DNA of 57,810 bases from contig CAWIHA010000004.1 in assembly GCA_963835855.1 (NCBI GenBank), positions 1-57,810 of the forward strand, read 5' to 3'. A model generated the notes under the pieces. It had not been told where the DNA came from. It saw only the letters and a list, made by a program, of their open reading frames with translations, and ran no database searches. The stretch is from CAWIHA01 sp963835855. GTDB lineage: Bacteria; Acidobacteriota; Terriglobia; Bryobacterales; Bryobacteraceae. A program made the translations under genes and the position numbers. Position 1 is the first letter of the stretch; each line of letters begins with the position of its first letter. This document shows, in pieces, positions 18,075 to 26,657 of this stretch.

Positions 18075-19935
18075 GTAAGATGCTCCTTGTGGATTGCTCG
18101 TTATCCTGGAAGCTTCCTTCCAGTGTTTCGAGCCATTGGGGCGGGGCCTGTTGCTGGTTGCGCCGCTGTGAATTGCCATGCCCGGGGGGCGAGTCGCCGC
18201 CCCCTGAACTATTTGAGGATCCGTGCTCTGCGCCTCCCCGGAACTCCTGCCAAGCGCTTTCGGCTCCAGCGCTCGCAGCCCCGAGCGCCGGCGCGGTTGC
18301 GGCGGGGTGCCACGTTTCCGTTTGGTATCCGCTGTGCTCGAGGCGAGTAACCAGGTCTCCGAGCTGTTGGCGCAGGTTTTGCGTCAACTGCTCGTCGGCG
18401 GTCTTCACGGTCACCTGCACCTGGCCCGCGCTTTGGAGCACGCGGACCTCGATATCGCCGGCTTTCTGGCCGCTATCGGCTGCGGTGTTGGGGAGCGTCA
18501 GCGAGATTTCGCGCAGTGGTCCGGGCTTCTGCTCGGGGCGAGCGGGATCAATCTCGATAGCCTGGGCCGGGGAAGCCGGCTGTTTTGGAGCCAGAAGGCC
18601 ACCGGAGGCAAGCGATTGCGTCCCCCCGGGTTGCAGGCCGCCCGTGCTCAAGAGGGTGGCTTGCGGGAGTCCCTGGCGAGCGTCCTCCGGCGTGTCCGTC
18701 TTCCCTTTATCGTCGGAGGACTTCTGCGACAGGTCCGCGTTCGCTTCGGCTTGGATGTTCGGAACCGCCGCTGGCGGCATTGGGACTGTCCCCGGTTTCT
18801 CTCCCGCCGCCGGACCATCTCCTGCCGTAGGCCGATCTGCCGCCAGCTGGCTTGCCGCCGTGATGGGCGGAGCACTCCCCGCTTCGGAACTGGTGGGAAC
18901 TTCCGTGAGTTGCGCCGCGAATGCGAGGGTGCGCGTTGGGTTCGGGTCCTTCCCGGCGGTGGCATCCGGCAAACCAGCGCCCGCCGGCTCGGCGCCCGCA
19001 AGCTTTGGAAGGCTGGACAGGGGCGCTGCAACTCCCAGCGGAACTAGCGGAGCGGTGGCGGCGACAATGGCCGCGCTGGCCGGTGGCAGCGTGGCCGTGG
19101 TTGAGGAGATAAGATCCTTTCGGGCCGGATTCTCACCGGCCTGGTTTGACGCCCCGGCGTCCGCCGCTTCCGGCGTGATGGGTGCGGTCATTTGCAGCGC
19201 TGTACCGGGACCCGCGGCCATCCCCTGCGGAGCCGAAGGTGCGATTGGGATGAGTGTCGGAGCACTGACCGCCAGCGGCGCGCTTGCGGCCACCGAGGCA
19301 AGGCCATTTTGGGCCGGATTCTCACCAGCCTGATCTGACGCCCCGGCGTCCGCCGCTTCCGGCGTGACGGGCGCGGTGACTTGCGGCGCCGTACCGGAGC
19401 CCGCGGCAGCCATCACTTGCGGAGCCGAAGGAGCGGCTGGAATGAGCGCCGGAGCAGAGCCGGTTGGCGAAGCGCCGCCAGGAGCCGCCGGATCGGTCGC
19501 GGCCGACGCTCCGGCAGGTTGGGCAAGCGCAGGGGGTAAGGCCGTTTGAACTGAGGCGTTGCTATCTGGACCCGAGGGATCAGCTAGCGCGTCGGGTGGC
19601 GCCGCTGCCGTCAAAACCATCATGGGCAGAGCGATCCCCGCTAGCGCCTGCAATCCCAGCACTTGCTCCTGCGGTGTCGGCCCGCTCGATAGCTCCTCTT
19701 TCTTCTGATTCTTTGCGTCGGGCACCGTATCGGTCGAATTGACCGGCTCAAGAACGGTCGATGACGGCAACGCGTTTGCGGATTGAAAGACGGTTGATGG
19801 CGGCAACGCGGAAGGGATAAGCGACGCGAGCCATGCCGAGAACTGCTCGCCCGCCGCAGCGGCTACCCCAGCTAGGGGCGCCGCCGCCGGTGCCGGGAAG
19901 CTTTCCGCAAGACTTGCGAGGAAGTTGACCGTCAC
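18058..19935 (-). CDS. fliK: Flagellar hook-length control protein FliK
   Basis: This 625-residue protein is rich in Ala, Pro, Ser and Gly for its first 450 residues and ends in a conserved Flg_hook domain (about 470-570) with IEVRVLQSAGQVQVTV and LRQQLGDLVTRLEHSGY. FliK measures hook length through its extended N-terminal part and triggers the FlhB switch through the C-terminal part. A duplicated segment lies in the ruler region (19122-19455). The GTG at 19935 lacks a clear ribosome site, so the exact start is uncertain. It heads the minus-strand flagellar run and is divergent from flgF. Confidence 0.88.
   Translation of the reverse strand: MTVNFLASLAESFPAPAAAPLAGVAAAAGEQFSAWLASLIPSALPPSTVFQSANALPSSTVLEPVNSTDTVPDAKNQKKEELSSGPTPQEQVLGLQALAGIALPMMVLTAAAPPDALADPSGPDSNASVQTALPPALAQPAGASAATDPAAPGGASPTGSAPALIPAAPSAPQVMAAAGSGTAPQVTAPVTPEAADAGASDQAGENPAQNGLASVAASAPLAVSAPTLIPIAPSAPQGMAAGPGTALQMTAPITPEAADAGASNQAGENPARKDLISSTTATLPPASAAIVAATAPLVPLGVAAPLSSLPKLAGAEPAGAGLPDATAGKDPNPTRTLAFAAQLTEVPTSSEAGSAPPITAASQLAADRPTAGDGPAAGEKPGTVPMPPAAVPNIQAEANADLSQKSSDDKGKTDTPEDARQGLPQATLLSTGGLQPGGTQSLASGGLLAPKQPASPAQAIEIDPARPEQKPGPLREISLTLPNTAADSGQKAGDIEVRVLQSAGQVQVTVKTADEQLTQNLRQQLGDLVTRLEHSGYQTETWHPAATAPALGAASAGAESAWQEFRGGAEHGSSNSSGGGDSPPGHGNSQRRNQQQAPPQWLETLEGSFQDNEQSTRSILHGIEY
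19122..19455 (-). repeat. Internal 189-base tandem duplication in fliK
   Basis: Two copies, about 19122-19265 and 19311-19455, are offset by 189 bases (63 codons). Both encode a segment containing APSAPQ, ITPEAADAGAS or VTPEAADAGAS and QAGENPA. The copies differ at scattered positions, so the duplication is not brand new. It stays in frame and lengthens the presumed molecular ruler. Confidence 0.85.
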
Positions 19936-20155
19936 GCCCGGCCAGGGTGCAGGTGAGTGGCCGTGACGGCAGCCCCCGGGTTTTCAAGCGGTTAGGTGAT
20001 GGGAGGGAGTACGAGAATTTGGCGCACTCGTCGGCGTGACCGGAAAATGGCGCTTTGCCCGCACTCCCTCATTTCTCTCTTCGGTTCATTTGCGGGGATT
20101 TGTACAAGTTTCTCGTTCGGCCCGCGAATTGCGCCGATCGGGGCGGGAGCGGTTC

Positions 20156-20908
20156 ATGGACCCACTGATGATTTCGGCGGCGAGCGGCCTCAAGGCGCGC
20201 ATGGAATCGCTGGATCTGCTTGCCAACAACCTGGCGAATGCCGGAACCGCCGGCTACAAATCCGACGCCGAGTCTTACAGCGTCTACGTGGCGCAGGAAG
20301 CTTTGGAGCCGGCGCTGGATGGCTGGAGCCCAATGCCCTCGACACTCCCGGTTGTCGAGGGCCACTGGACCGATCTGGCTCAGGGTACGCTGACGCCAAC
20401 CGGCAATCCGCTCGACATGGCGCTCAGCACCAAGGGGTTTTTCGTGGTCAGCGGGCCGGGCGGACCGCTGTATACGCGCAACGGAAACTTCCGCCTGTCT
20501 GCGAACGGCACTCTGACGACTGCCGATGGTTACGCAGTGCTCGGCGGCGACGGGCAACCGATCCGTGCCAATGGGACGGGCGCGATCGACGTCTCCGTAG
20601 ATGGCACCGTCAGTCGGGACGGCGCGGCAGTCGGCCAACTGGCGGTCGTCAACTTCGACTCCCCGGCTGGTCTTGACAAGTGCGGCAAGAGCTATTTGCG
20701 GCCCGCGGATCCGAAAATCACGCCCGTCGCAGCCTCGGATGTCGAGGTGCACCAAGGGCAGCTCGAGGCTTCCAACGTCGCGACGCCCCATACGGCCGTC
20801 CGGCTGGTCAGCCTGATGCGGCAGTTCGAGATGCTGCAAAAAGCGATCTCGCTGGGCGGTGAGATGAGCCAAAAGGCGGTCGAGGAAGTGGCAAAAGTGA
20901 ACTCATGA
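20156..20908 (+). CDS. flgF: Flagellar basal-body rod protein FlgF
   Basis: The start at 20156 has GGGAG upstream and gives 250 residues. The protein has the rod N-terminal motif LDLLANNLANAGTAGYK and a C-terminal LEASNVATPHTAVRLVSLMRQFE helix, lacking the QRGYEAN motif of FlgG/FlgE. This and its position directly upstream of flgG support FlgF, the proximal rod protein. A stretch of about 220 bases separates it from the divergent fliK; I found no convincing promoter there. Confidence 0.93.
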   Translation: MDPLMISAASGLKARMESLDLLANNLANAGTAGYKSDAESYSVYVAQEALEPALDGWSPMPSTLPVVEGHWTDLAQGTLTPTGNPLDMALSTKGFFVVSGPGGPLYTRNGNFRLSANGTLTTADGYAVLGGDGQPIRANGTGAIDVSVDGTVSRDGAAVGQLAVVNFDSPAGLDKCGKSYLRPADPKITPVAASDVEVHQGQLEASNVATPHTAVRLVSLMRQFEMLQKAISLGGEMSQKAVEEVAKVNS

Positions 20909-20936
20909 GACAGCGAGCGCGAGGAGGGACCAGAAG

Positions 20937-21728
20937 ATGATTCGAGCCTTGTACAGCGCGGCCAGCGGCATGAACGCGCAACAGATGAACGTCGACAACA
21001 TCGCGAACAATCTGGCTAACGCGAATACCGCGGGATTCAAGATGCGCCGGACGCAGTTCCAGGACTTGCTCTATCAGAACGTCGTTCAGCCCGGCTCTTC
21101 GGCAAGCTCCCAAACGGTGGTGCCGAGCGGTTTGCAACTCGGTCTTGGCACGCGCCCGTCATCGAACGAGATTATTCTCACTCAAGGTAACTTCGAGGAA
21201 ACGGACAACCCATACAACGTCGTGATTCAGGGTGCCGGGTTCTTCCAGGTGCTCCAGCCTTCGGGCCAGCTCGCATACACGCGCGCAGGCACGTTTCAGC
21301 TCGACCGCAACGGCAATCTCGTGACAGCGGACGGCGATCCGGTCCAGCCGCAGATCACGATTCCGGCCGGTGCGCAATCGGTGACGATCGCCCCGGACGG
21401 CACGGTCAGCTATATGCAGGCGGGGCAGACGGCGGCCCAAGTTGCGGGTCAGATCCAGCTTGCAAGCTTTGTCAACCCCGCCGGACTCAATAGCCTCGGC
21501 CACAACTTATACACACCCACGGACGCCTCGGGTGACCCGACGGTGGCCAATCCCGGCGGGTCGGAAGGCCTCGGCACGCTGCAACAGGGTTACAAGGAGG
21601 ATTCGAACGTGAGCGTCGTCGAGGAATTCATCAACCTGATCGTCAGCCAGCGGGCTTACGAGGCGAACTCGAAGGTCGTTAAGGCCGCCGACGAGATGTA
21701 TTCCCAGGTCAACAATCTCACACAATGA
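20937..21728 (+). CDS. flgG: Flagellar distal rod protein FlgG
   Basis: This 263-residue protein starts MIRALYSAASGMNAQQ, the hallmark of FlgG, followed by VDNIANNLANANTAGFK and ending with VEEFINLIVSQRAYEANSKVV. The length matches the family. It forms the distal rod that passes through the P and L rings. It lies 28 bases after flgF, with AGGAGG upstream, and overlaps flgA as ATGA. Confidence 0.97.
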   Translation: MIRALYSAASGMNAQQMNVDNIANNLANANTAGFKMRRTQFQDLLYQNVVQPGSSASSQTVVPSGLQLGLGTRPSSNEIILTQGNFEETDNPYNVVIQGAGFFQVLQPSGQLAYTRAGTFQLDRNGNLVTADGDPVQPQITIPAGAQSVTIAPDGTVSYMQAGQTAAQVAGQIQLASFVNPAGLNSLGHNLYTPTDASGDPTVANPGGSEGLGTLQQGYKEDSNVSVVEEFINLIVSQRAYEANSKVVKAADEMYSQVNNLTQ

Positions 21729-22651
21729 TCCTTCTGGCGGCCGTTCTCGGGGCGAGCTGTATCGCTGTGACGGGCGATCACGTCACCGCGGCCGACCTCT
21801 CCCGCGCGCTGCCTGAGTTTTCCACGCTCGCACCCGAACAGGCGCTGGCTTATGCACCGGCGCCGGGCGCACGCCGGACCGTGACCGCGCGCGAACTGGC
21901 GCGCTGGGCGAACCAGCGGGGGGTCACGCTGTCGCACGAGGCGCAGATTTGCATCGAGCGTGCAACGGAGCGCCTGAAAGAAGCGCGCGTGGTCGAGCGG
22001 TTGCGCGCTGCGATCGCGGACCCGGCGGTGCGGATCGAGCTGATCGACTTCAGCCGCTACCCGGTGCCGCTGGGCGAGTTGGAATTTCCGCGTTCCGGCC
22101 TGGGCGCGCTTCCGGTTGGCGGTGGCGCGCGCGCGCTGCTCTGGCGCGGCCGGATGCGGTACGGCGAAAACCGGAGCATTCCGGTATGGGCGCGAGTGAA
22201 GCTTGCGGTCGCGGCCAAACGGATTGTCGCAGTCGAGAATCTCGTAGCGGGCAAGCCGATCCAAAGCGCCCAGGTGCGTCTGGAAACCGCCGAAATCTGC
22301 CCCTTGGCGGAGGCGCCAGTGGCTGCGCTCGAACAGGCCGCCGGACGCATTCCGAAGCGAATCATCCTTGCCGGAACGCCGGTATTTCCGAGCATGCTGG
22401 CCATTCTGCGGGACGTGGAGCGGGGAGATACCGTGAGTGTCGAAGTTTCGAGCGGCGGCGCACGACTGGTATTCCACGCACGCGCCGAATCCGCGGGCAG
22501 TGCGGGCGACACAGTGTACCTGCGCAATCCGTTGAACGGCCGGCGGTTCCCCGGGCGCGTCCAGGGCCGCGGAAAGGTGAAAGTCGATGCAGAAAAGAAT
22601 GATGATACTCGTGGCGGCACTGCTGCCGTTGGCAGCGAGCGCGGGAATTAA
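21725..22651 (+). CDS. flgA: P-ring assembly chaperone FlgA
   Basis: This 308-residue protein begins with a short hydrophobic export signal (ILLAAVLGASCIAV) and has a C-terminal SAF-like domain: AVENLVAGKPIQSAQVRLE, then a closing segment PLNGRRFPGRVQGRGKVKVD. FlgA is a periplasmic chaperone for FlgI. The start overlaps flgG by four bases. The last 22 codons run 65 bases into flgH; FlgA proteins normally end around GKVKVDA, so the tail is an extension or the mark of a small sequence error. Confidence 0.88.
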   Translation: MILLAAVLGASCIAVTGDHVTAADLSRALPEFSTLAPEQALAYAPAPGARRTVTARELARWANQRGVTLSHEAQICIERATERLKEARVVERLRAAIADPAVRIELIDFSRYPVPLGELEFPRSGLGALPVGGGARALLWRGRMRYGENRSIPVWARVKLAVAAKRIVAVENLVAGKPIQSAQVRLETAEICPLAEAPVAALEQAAGRIPKRIILAGTPVFPSMLAILRDVERGDTVSVEVSSGGARLVFHARAESAGSAGDTVYLRNPLNGRRFPGRVQGRGKVKVDAEKNDDTRGGTAAVGSERGN

Positions 22652-23294
22652 AAGCAAGCCGTCCAAGCCGGCGCCGCCGGCGCCAATTGACGTTTACGTT
22701 GCCGCGGCGGAGTCTCGCGCGCGCATGCAGGGCAGGGCGGCAGCCACACCAGGATCGCTTTGGTACCCGGGCGCGTCCCTCACGGACCTGGCGCGCGACC
22801 CGAAGGCCAGCCAGGTGGACGACCTGGTAACGATCGTCGTCGCCGAGAGCGCCTCCGCGGTTACGACGGGCACGACCAAGACGTTGCGCGCCTCGACCGC
22901 AAATTACTCCGTGAGCTCGCTGTTCGGCCCAAAGAGCGCAACCGGCGCGCTTGCGAACCTGGCGAACACGTCCGGGGCGCAGGCGCTGACGGGCCAGGGT
23001 ACGACGACGCGCCAGAACACCATCACGACTACGATATCGGCGCGTGTGATGCAGGTGCTCCCCAACGGCTACCTCGTACTCGAGGGGGCCAAGAATATCG
23101 TTGTCAATTCGGAAACCCAGGTGATCACGGTCCGCGGCGTGGCCCGGCCCATTGACATCGGCACGGACAATTCGGTCCTCTCCAACCGTCTCGCTCAACT
23201 GGAAGTCCGCATCAACGGGAAGGGCGTGGTCGGCGATGCGATCAAGAGGCCGTTCTTCCTGTATCGTTTGCTGCTGGGGTTGCTGCCATTCTGA
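22587..23294 (+). CDS. flgH: Flagellar L-ring protein FlgH, without lipobox cysteine
   Basis: This 235-residue protein has the FlgH core: VDDLVTIVVAESASA, TTISARVMQVLPNGYLVLEG and the VITVRGVARPIDI type segment, ending with a hydrophobic tail. It builds the outer-membrane ring around the rod. The signal peptide (MILVAALLPLAASAG) has no cysteine, whereas FlgH of most bacteria is a lipoprotein. The C-terminal RPFFLYRLLLGLLPF is hydrophobic and could be an alternative membrane contact. It overlaps flgA and is followed by flgI two bases later. Confidence 0.92.
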   Translation: MQKRMMILVAALLPLAASAGIKSKPSKPAPPAPIDVYVAAAESRARMQGRAAATPGSLWYPGASLTDLARDPKASQVDDLVTIVVAESASAVTTGTTKTLRASTANYSVSSLFGPKSATGALANLANTSGAQALTGQGTTTRQNTITTTISARVMQVLPNGYLVLEGAKNIVVNSETQVITVRGVARPIDIGTDNSVLSNRLAQLEVRINGKGVVGDAIKRPFFLYRLLLGLLPF

Positions 23295-23296
23295 AT

Positions 23297-24395
23297 ATGC
23301 GCACACGAATTCCCGCGCTGGTCCTGCTACTCGCCGGGCCTTTGGCCGCCGCGACGCGCCTGAAGGAACTGGCTGCAATCGAGGGGGTGCGCGAGAACCA
23401 GTTGATCGGCTACGGCATTGTGGTTGGGCTGGCTGGCACGGGCGACCGGCAGCAGACGATATTTCCCGTACAGAGCCTCACGAACATGCTGGCGCGGATG
23501 GGAGTGTCGGTCTCGCCGGCGCTGGTCACCGTGAAAAATACCGCCGCTGTGATGGTCACGGCGACGCTGCCGCCGTTTGCACAGCCGGGCTTGCGGATCG
23601 ATGCCACCGTCGCGGCCGTCGGCGACGCCTCGAACCTGCAGGGCGGCTTGCTGGTGCTGACGTCGTTGCGCAGCGCAGATGGCCGGGTTTACGCCCTGGC
23701 GCAGGGGCCGGTAGTGACGGGTGGCTTTGTCGCGGGCCGCGCGGGGACGAATAAGATAATGAACCACCCGACGGTCGGACGTGTACCCAGCGGCGCCATC
23801 ATTGAACAGGCGGCGCCGACGCCGCCTCCAGGCCAGCACGTCAGGCTGCAATTGCAACACGCGGATTTCACCACTGCGGTGCGAATCTCCGATGCGGTGA
23901 ACCGCAAGTTCTCACCGGACGCAGTTCCGGTGGCCCGGCCCGAGAGGCTCGGCGCTGGTTGCAATCGACTTGCCGCCGGCCTATAGCAATCGCGCCGCTG
24001 AGTTCATCGCCGAACTCGAAGACATTGCCGTGGATGCGGACCGCCCGGCTCGTGTCGTGGTGAACGAACGCACTGGAACGATCGTGCTCGGCAAGGACGT
24101 AAAGATCTCGCCGGTGGCGATCATGCAAGGGAACCTCACGGTCGAGATCCAGACTACATTCGCTGTATCGCAGCCGGCGCCATTCTCCTCGGGGGGCACG
24201 ACCGAGGTCGTACCGCAAGTCGGCGTTGGCATTAAGGAGGAGAAGGCGCGCAATGTCGTGTTGAAGCAGGGCGCCACCGTCGAGGAGCTGGTGCGCGCGC
24301 TGATGGCGATCGGATCGACGCCGCGCGACATCATCGCGATCCTGCAGAACCTGCAGGCCGCGGGCGCACTTGAAGCTGAGCTCGAGGTAATTTGA
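23297..24395 (+). CDS. flgI: Flagellar P-ring protein FlgI, frame-disrupted
   Basis: The first part (23297 to about 23950) has a signal peptide and the FlgI signatures LKELAAIEGVRENQLIGYG and GLAGTGDRQQ. After that the frame ends in an unrelated tail at 23986. The second part in the next frame, from about 23952 to 24395, carries the conserved VVVNERTGTIVLG and DVKISPVAI segment. Removing one base at 23945-23952 joins them into a normal 365-residue FlgI. FlgI forms the periplasmic ring with help of FlgA. Its stop overlaps flgJ as ATGA. Confidence 0.9.
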
Positions 24396-24715
24396 TGGAC
24401 AGCATATCTGCCGCGCCAAGCCTCGCAATCCCGCAATTGACCGGCTTCGACCGTCCGAAGGATGCCAAACAGGCGGCCACGCAATTCGAAGCGCTGTTGA
24501 TATCGCAACTGCTGAAGACAATGCGCACAGCCGGCGCGGGCGGCTGGCTGGGCACGGACGATGAGGACGCCGACGCCTCCATGCTCGAAATCGCCGAAGA
24601 GCACCTCGCGCAGGTGCTCGCTTCGCAAGGCGGCCTCGGTTTGGCCGGTCTGGTCATGAAGGGGCTCGAGCCCTCCGGGGCTTCTCCTAAAGCCGCAGCC
24701 GATCCAGTTCGATAA
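24392..24715 (+). CDS. flgJ: Rod-binding protein FlgJ, N-terminal type
   Basis: This 107-residue protein has the rod-binding core QAATQFEALLISQLLKTMR and the segment near MLEIAEEHLAQVLASQGGLG. It lacks the muramidase domain found in the two-domain FlgJ of gammaproteobacteria, so another enzyme must open the peptidoglycan. It starts inside the flgI stop (ATGA) and is followed by flgM after 12 bases. Confidence 0.92.
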   Translation: MMDSISAAPSLAIPQLTGFDRPKDAKQAATQFEALLISQLLKTMRTAGAGGWLGTDDEDADASMLEIAEEHLAQVLASQGGLGLAGLVMKGLEPSGASPKAAADPVR

Positions 24716-24727
24716 GATAAGAGAAGC

Positions 24728-25033
24728 ATGCGTATCGGCGACGTTAATCCTGTGCCTCCAGAGCCAGCCAATACCGGCGCCGCGAAAACACAGGCCAAAC
24801 CGGCGATGCACGAGTCCGCCTCGAAGGGGGCCGAGCCGGCGGAATCCGCCGTGCAGGAGCCTGCTCGAGAGGACGCCGATGCCACGGAGCTTTCCCGCCT
24901 CTCGCACGCCCTGGCCAAATCCGCTGCAAGTGACAGCCGCCTCGATCAGTTGCGCTTACAGGTGCAGCAGGGTACCTACGAAGTACCCGCCGAACAACTC
25001 AGCAAGAAAATCGTGGATTTCCATACAGAATAG
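24728..25033 (+). CDS. flgM: Anti-sigma-28 factor FlgM
   Basis: This 101-residue protein has a disordered-looking, acidic and alanine-rich N-terminal half and a conserved FlgM C terminus: LSHALAKSAASDSRLDQLRL and YEVPAEQLSKKIVDF. FlgM holds FliA until the hook is complete and FlgM is exported. It closes the plus-strand flagellar run. Having fliA and flgM in the same window but in opposite operons is consistent with the usual checkpoint. Confidence 0.92.
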   Translation: MRIGDVNPVPPEPANTGAAKTQAKPAMHESASKGAEPAESAVQEPAREDADATELSRLSHALAKSAASDSRLDQLRLQVQQGTYEVPAEQLSKKIVDFHTE

Positions 25034-25093
25034 GCGGACGCAGGCGATCGCATTCCACGGTCTACGTTGTGCGTGTGAACCGCGCGACGCAGG

Positions 25094-25573
25094 TCACAGG
25101 GTCCAGCTTCGGGACGCGCATTCCAGGCCGGGTTCGGAGGAGGCGTAAGGGGCTTCGACCAGCGGACCAGCGCCAGGCTCAGGCGCTTCGGCCCGCGACG
25201 CGGCGAGTGTGTGCTGGCAGGCGGTCCAGCCTTCGAGGAGTGTCGTGAGCAGCCGCGATACGTCAGCCAGGGGCGGCTCGGTCTGGTTCACGTTCGCTTC
25301 GGTTAGCCGGCGCTGCATATAGTCGTAAAGCTCGACCAGGTTCCTGCTGAGACTGGCATCCACGTCATGATTTACCGAGATCGCGAGCTCGATGAGAATG
25401 GCGGAGGCCCTTCCAATCTCTTTGGAGCGCGCGACGATCTCTCCTCGCCGGAGATGCCGGCGCGCCTTTTCCACGGAATCCAGCGCCGCCTCGTAAAGGA
25501 TCCGGACCAGCTCGACCGGGTCGGCGGAGAGAATCCTGCTCTCGATATACGTTCCCCGGGCGCGGCTATCCAT
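25094..25573 (-). CDS. fliS: Flagellin export chaperone FliS
   Basis: This 159-residue protein has the FliS fold signatures ESRILSADPVELVRILYEAA and NLVELYDYMQRRLTEAN. FliS binds the flagellin C terminus in the cytoplasm and stops premature polymerisation. It carries an acidic/Ala/Pro-rich extension after about residue 125. It lies 45 bases downstream of flaG in a two-gene late unit. Flagellin and the cap gene are not in the window. Confidence 0.93.
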   Translation of the reverse strand: MDSRARGTYIESRILSADPVELVRILYEAALDSVEKARRHLRRGEIVARSKEIGRASAILIELAISVNHDVDASLSRNLVELYDYMQRRLTEANVNQTEPPLADVSRLLTTLLEGWTACQHTLAASRAEAPEPGAGPLVEAPYASSEPGLECASRSWTL

Positions 25574-25618
25574 CGCGTTCCTCCGAACGCCTCATCGGCG
25601 TCACATCACGTTTTTCCG

Positions 25619-25912
25619 TCATTCTTGATAGGGCTGGCCCTTCAGGCTCGCGGCTAATCGCAATAGGTATTCGGGCGGGATCTGGTCGATCACCTCTTGC
25701 GTATTGCGATTGATGATCCTGAGGATCGCGCGGTGCGTTTGGGGGTCGAGCACGTAGGTCAGCTCGTTGTTCTGGCCAAACAGTCCTGCCGCGTTCACCG
25801 CTTTGACGGCCTGGATGAGTTCCCTCTGTTGCGCCATTTTTTCAGGCGGCACCGGCGCGGAAGCTCCCGAGAGCGGTTGGCCGGCATTGGGTATGGCATC
25901 CACGAAGTTCAT
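25619..25912 (-). CDS. flaG: FlaG family flagellar protein
   Basis: This 97-residue protein ends with the FlaG pattern: NELTYVLDPQTHRAILRIIN followed by TQEVIDQIPPEYLLRLA. FlaG proteins influence filament length. The gene precedes fliS and has GGAGG just ahead of its ATG. A sigma-28-like promoter and a short perfect inverted repeat lie upstream, between 25925 and 25981. Confidence 0.88.
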   Translation of the reverse strand: MNFVDAIPNAGQPLSGASAPVPPEKMAQQRELIQAVKAVNAAGLFGQNNELTYVLDPQTHRAILRIINRNTQEVIDQIPPEYLLRLAASLKGQPYQE

Positions 25913-25924
25913 ACGGCCTCCACG

Positions 25925-25945
25925 GGGTGAAAATACTTTTCACCC
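25925..25945. promoter_or_regulatory. Perfect 9-bp inverted repeat in the flaG leader
   Basis: GGGTGAAAA and TTTTCACCC flank a three-base loop. It lies between the putative sigma-28 promoter and the flaG ribosome site, so it could be an operator or an mRNA hairpin modulating translation. There is no long T run on either strand, so it is not a simple terminator. Confidence 0.5.
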
Positions 25946-25954
25946 TCATTTGGC

Positions 25955-25981
25955 ATATCGGCCCGCACTCAGGATGCTTCA
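25955..25981 (-). promoter_or_regulatory. Putative sigma-28 promoter of flaG-fliS
   Basis: On the minus strand TGAA (25981-25978), a 15-base spacer and GCCGATAT (25962-25955) match the sigma-28 pattern TAAA-N15-GCCGATAA closely. It lies 43 bases upstream of the flaG start, in the right orientation for a late gene unit. Confidence 0.6.
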
Positions 25982-26014
25982 GGATTATGTTTTCGTCCGC
26001 GGGGCGGCGCCGGC

Positions 26015-26566
26015 TCAGCCGAGGTTAAGGACTTCGCGGGCGCTGCCCGCCTGGCGCCCAATCTTTCTTTGCAGGAGCATAAGCGCGTAGATGAGCTGCT
26101 CGGGACGCGGCGGGCAGCCAGATACGTAAACGTCCACGGGGATGACCTGATTCACTGGGATGAGGGCGTAGTTGTTAAATACGCCAGTCGAGGTGGCGCA
26201 GGCGCCCATCGAGATAACCCATTTAGGCTCAGGCATTTGCTGGCATAGGCGCCGGATGATCGGCGCCATCTTATTGGAGACGCGCCCGGCGATGATCATT
26301 AGATCCGATTGCCGGGGCGAACCACGGAAGACCTCAGCCCCGAAGCGGGCCACGTCGAAGCGCGAGGCGCTCATCGACATCATCTCGATGGCGCAGCAGG
26401 CAAGTCCGAACGTCATCGGCCAGATGGAATTCTTGCGGGTCCAGTTGACCGCCTGATCGAGCTTCGTGGTGAGAACGGCGCCGCCGAGATACGAAAAGTC
26501 GTCGTCATCGATCCGCGCAAAAAGATCAGGCGCCGATTCCATCTCCATCAGCCGATATTGTCCCAT
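26015..26566 (-). CDS. nuoB: NADH-quinone oxidoreductase subunit B
   Basis: Start at 26566 gives 183 residues. The cysteines that ligate cluster N2 are present: GLACCAIEMM, MGACATS and SGCPPRPE. The sequence is the standard complex I subunit connecting the peripheral arm to the membrane arm. Here the gene is alone: the upstream neighbour malQ is divergent and the downstream one is flaG, while the other nuo genes lie 4 to 14 kb away. nuoA is not in the window. A longer start at 26665 would overlap the malQ 5' end and adds nothing conserved. Confidence 0.95.
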   Translation of the reverse strand: MGQYRLMEMESAPDLFARIDDDDFSYLGGAVLTTKLDQAVNWTRKNSIWPMTFGLACCAIEMMSMSASRFDVARFGAEVFRGSPRQSDLMIIAGRVSNKMAPIIRRLCQQMPEPKWVISMGACATSTGVFNNYALIPVNQVIPVDVYVSGCPPRPEQLIYALMLLQRKIGRQAGSAREVLNLG

Positions 26567-26657
26567 GTGAGCCTCTGGTCCGGCGAACGCGCGCTGACGC
26601 GGCTTCGGCGGGCCGAAACGAGCCCGGTTGTTACAATCAAGGGAGGGCGCGGGCCTG

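Noticed and set aside
18068..19333. A 421-codon plus-strand frame opposite fliK
   Set aside because: It is the complement of the Ala/Pro-rich fliK ruler and shows only low-complexity sequence.
19936..20155. Sigma-54 or sigma-28 promoter between fliK and flgF
   Set aside because: I searched both strands by eye for TGGCAC-N5-TTGC and TAAA-N15-GCCGATAA and saw no acceptable match.
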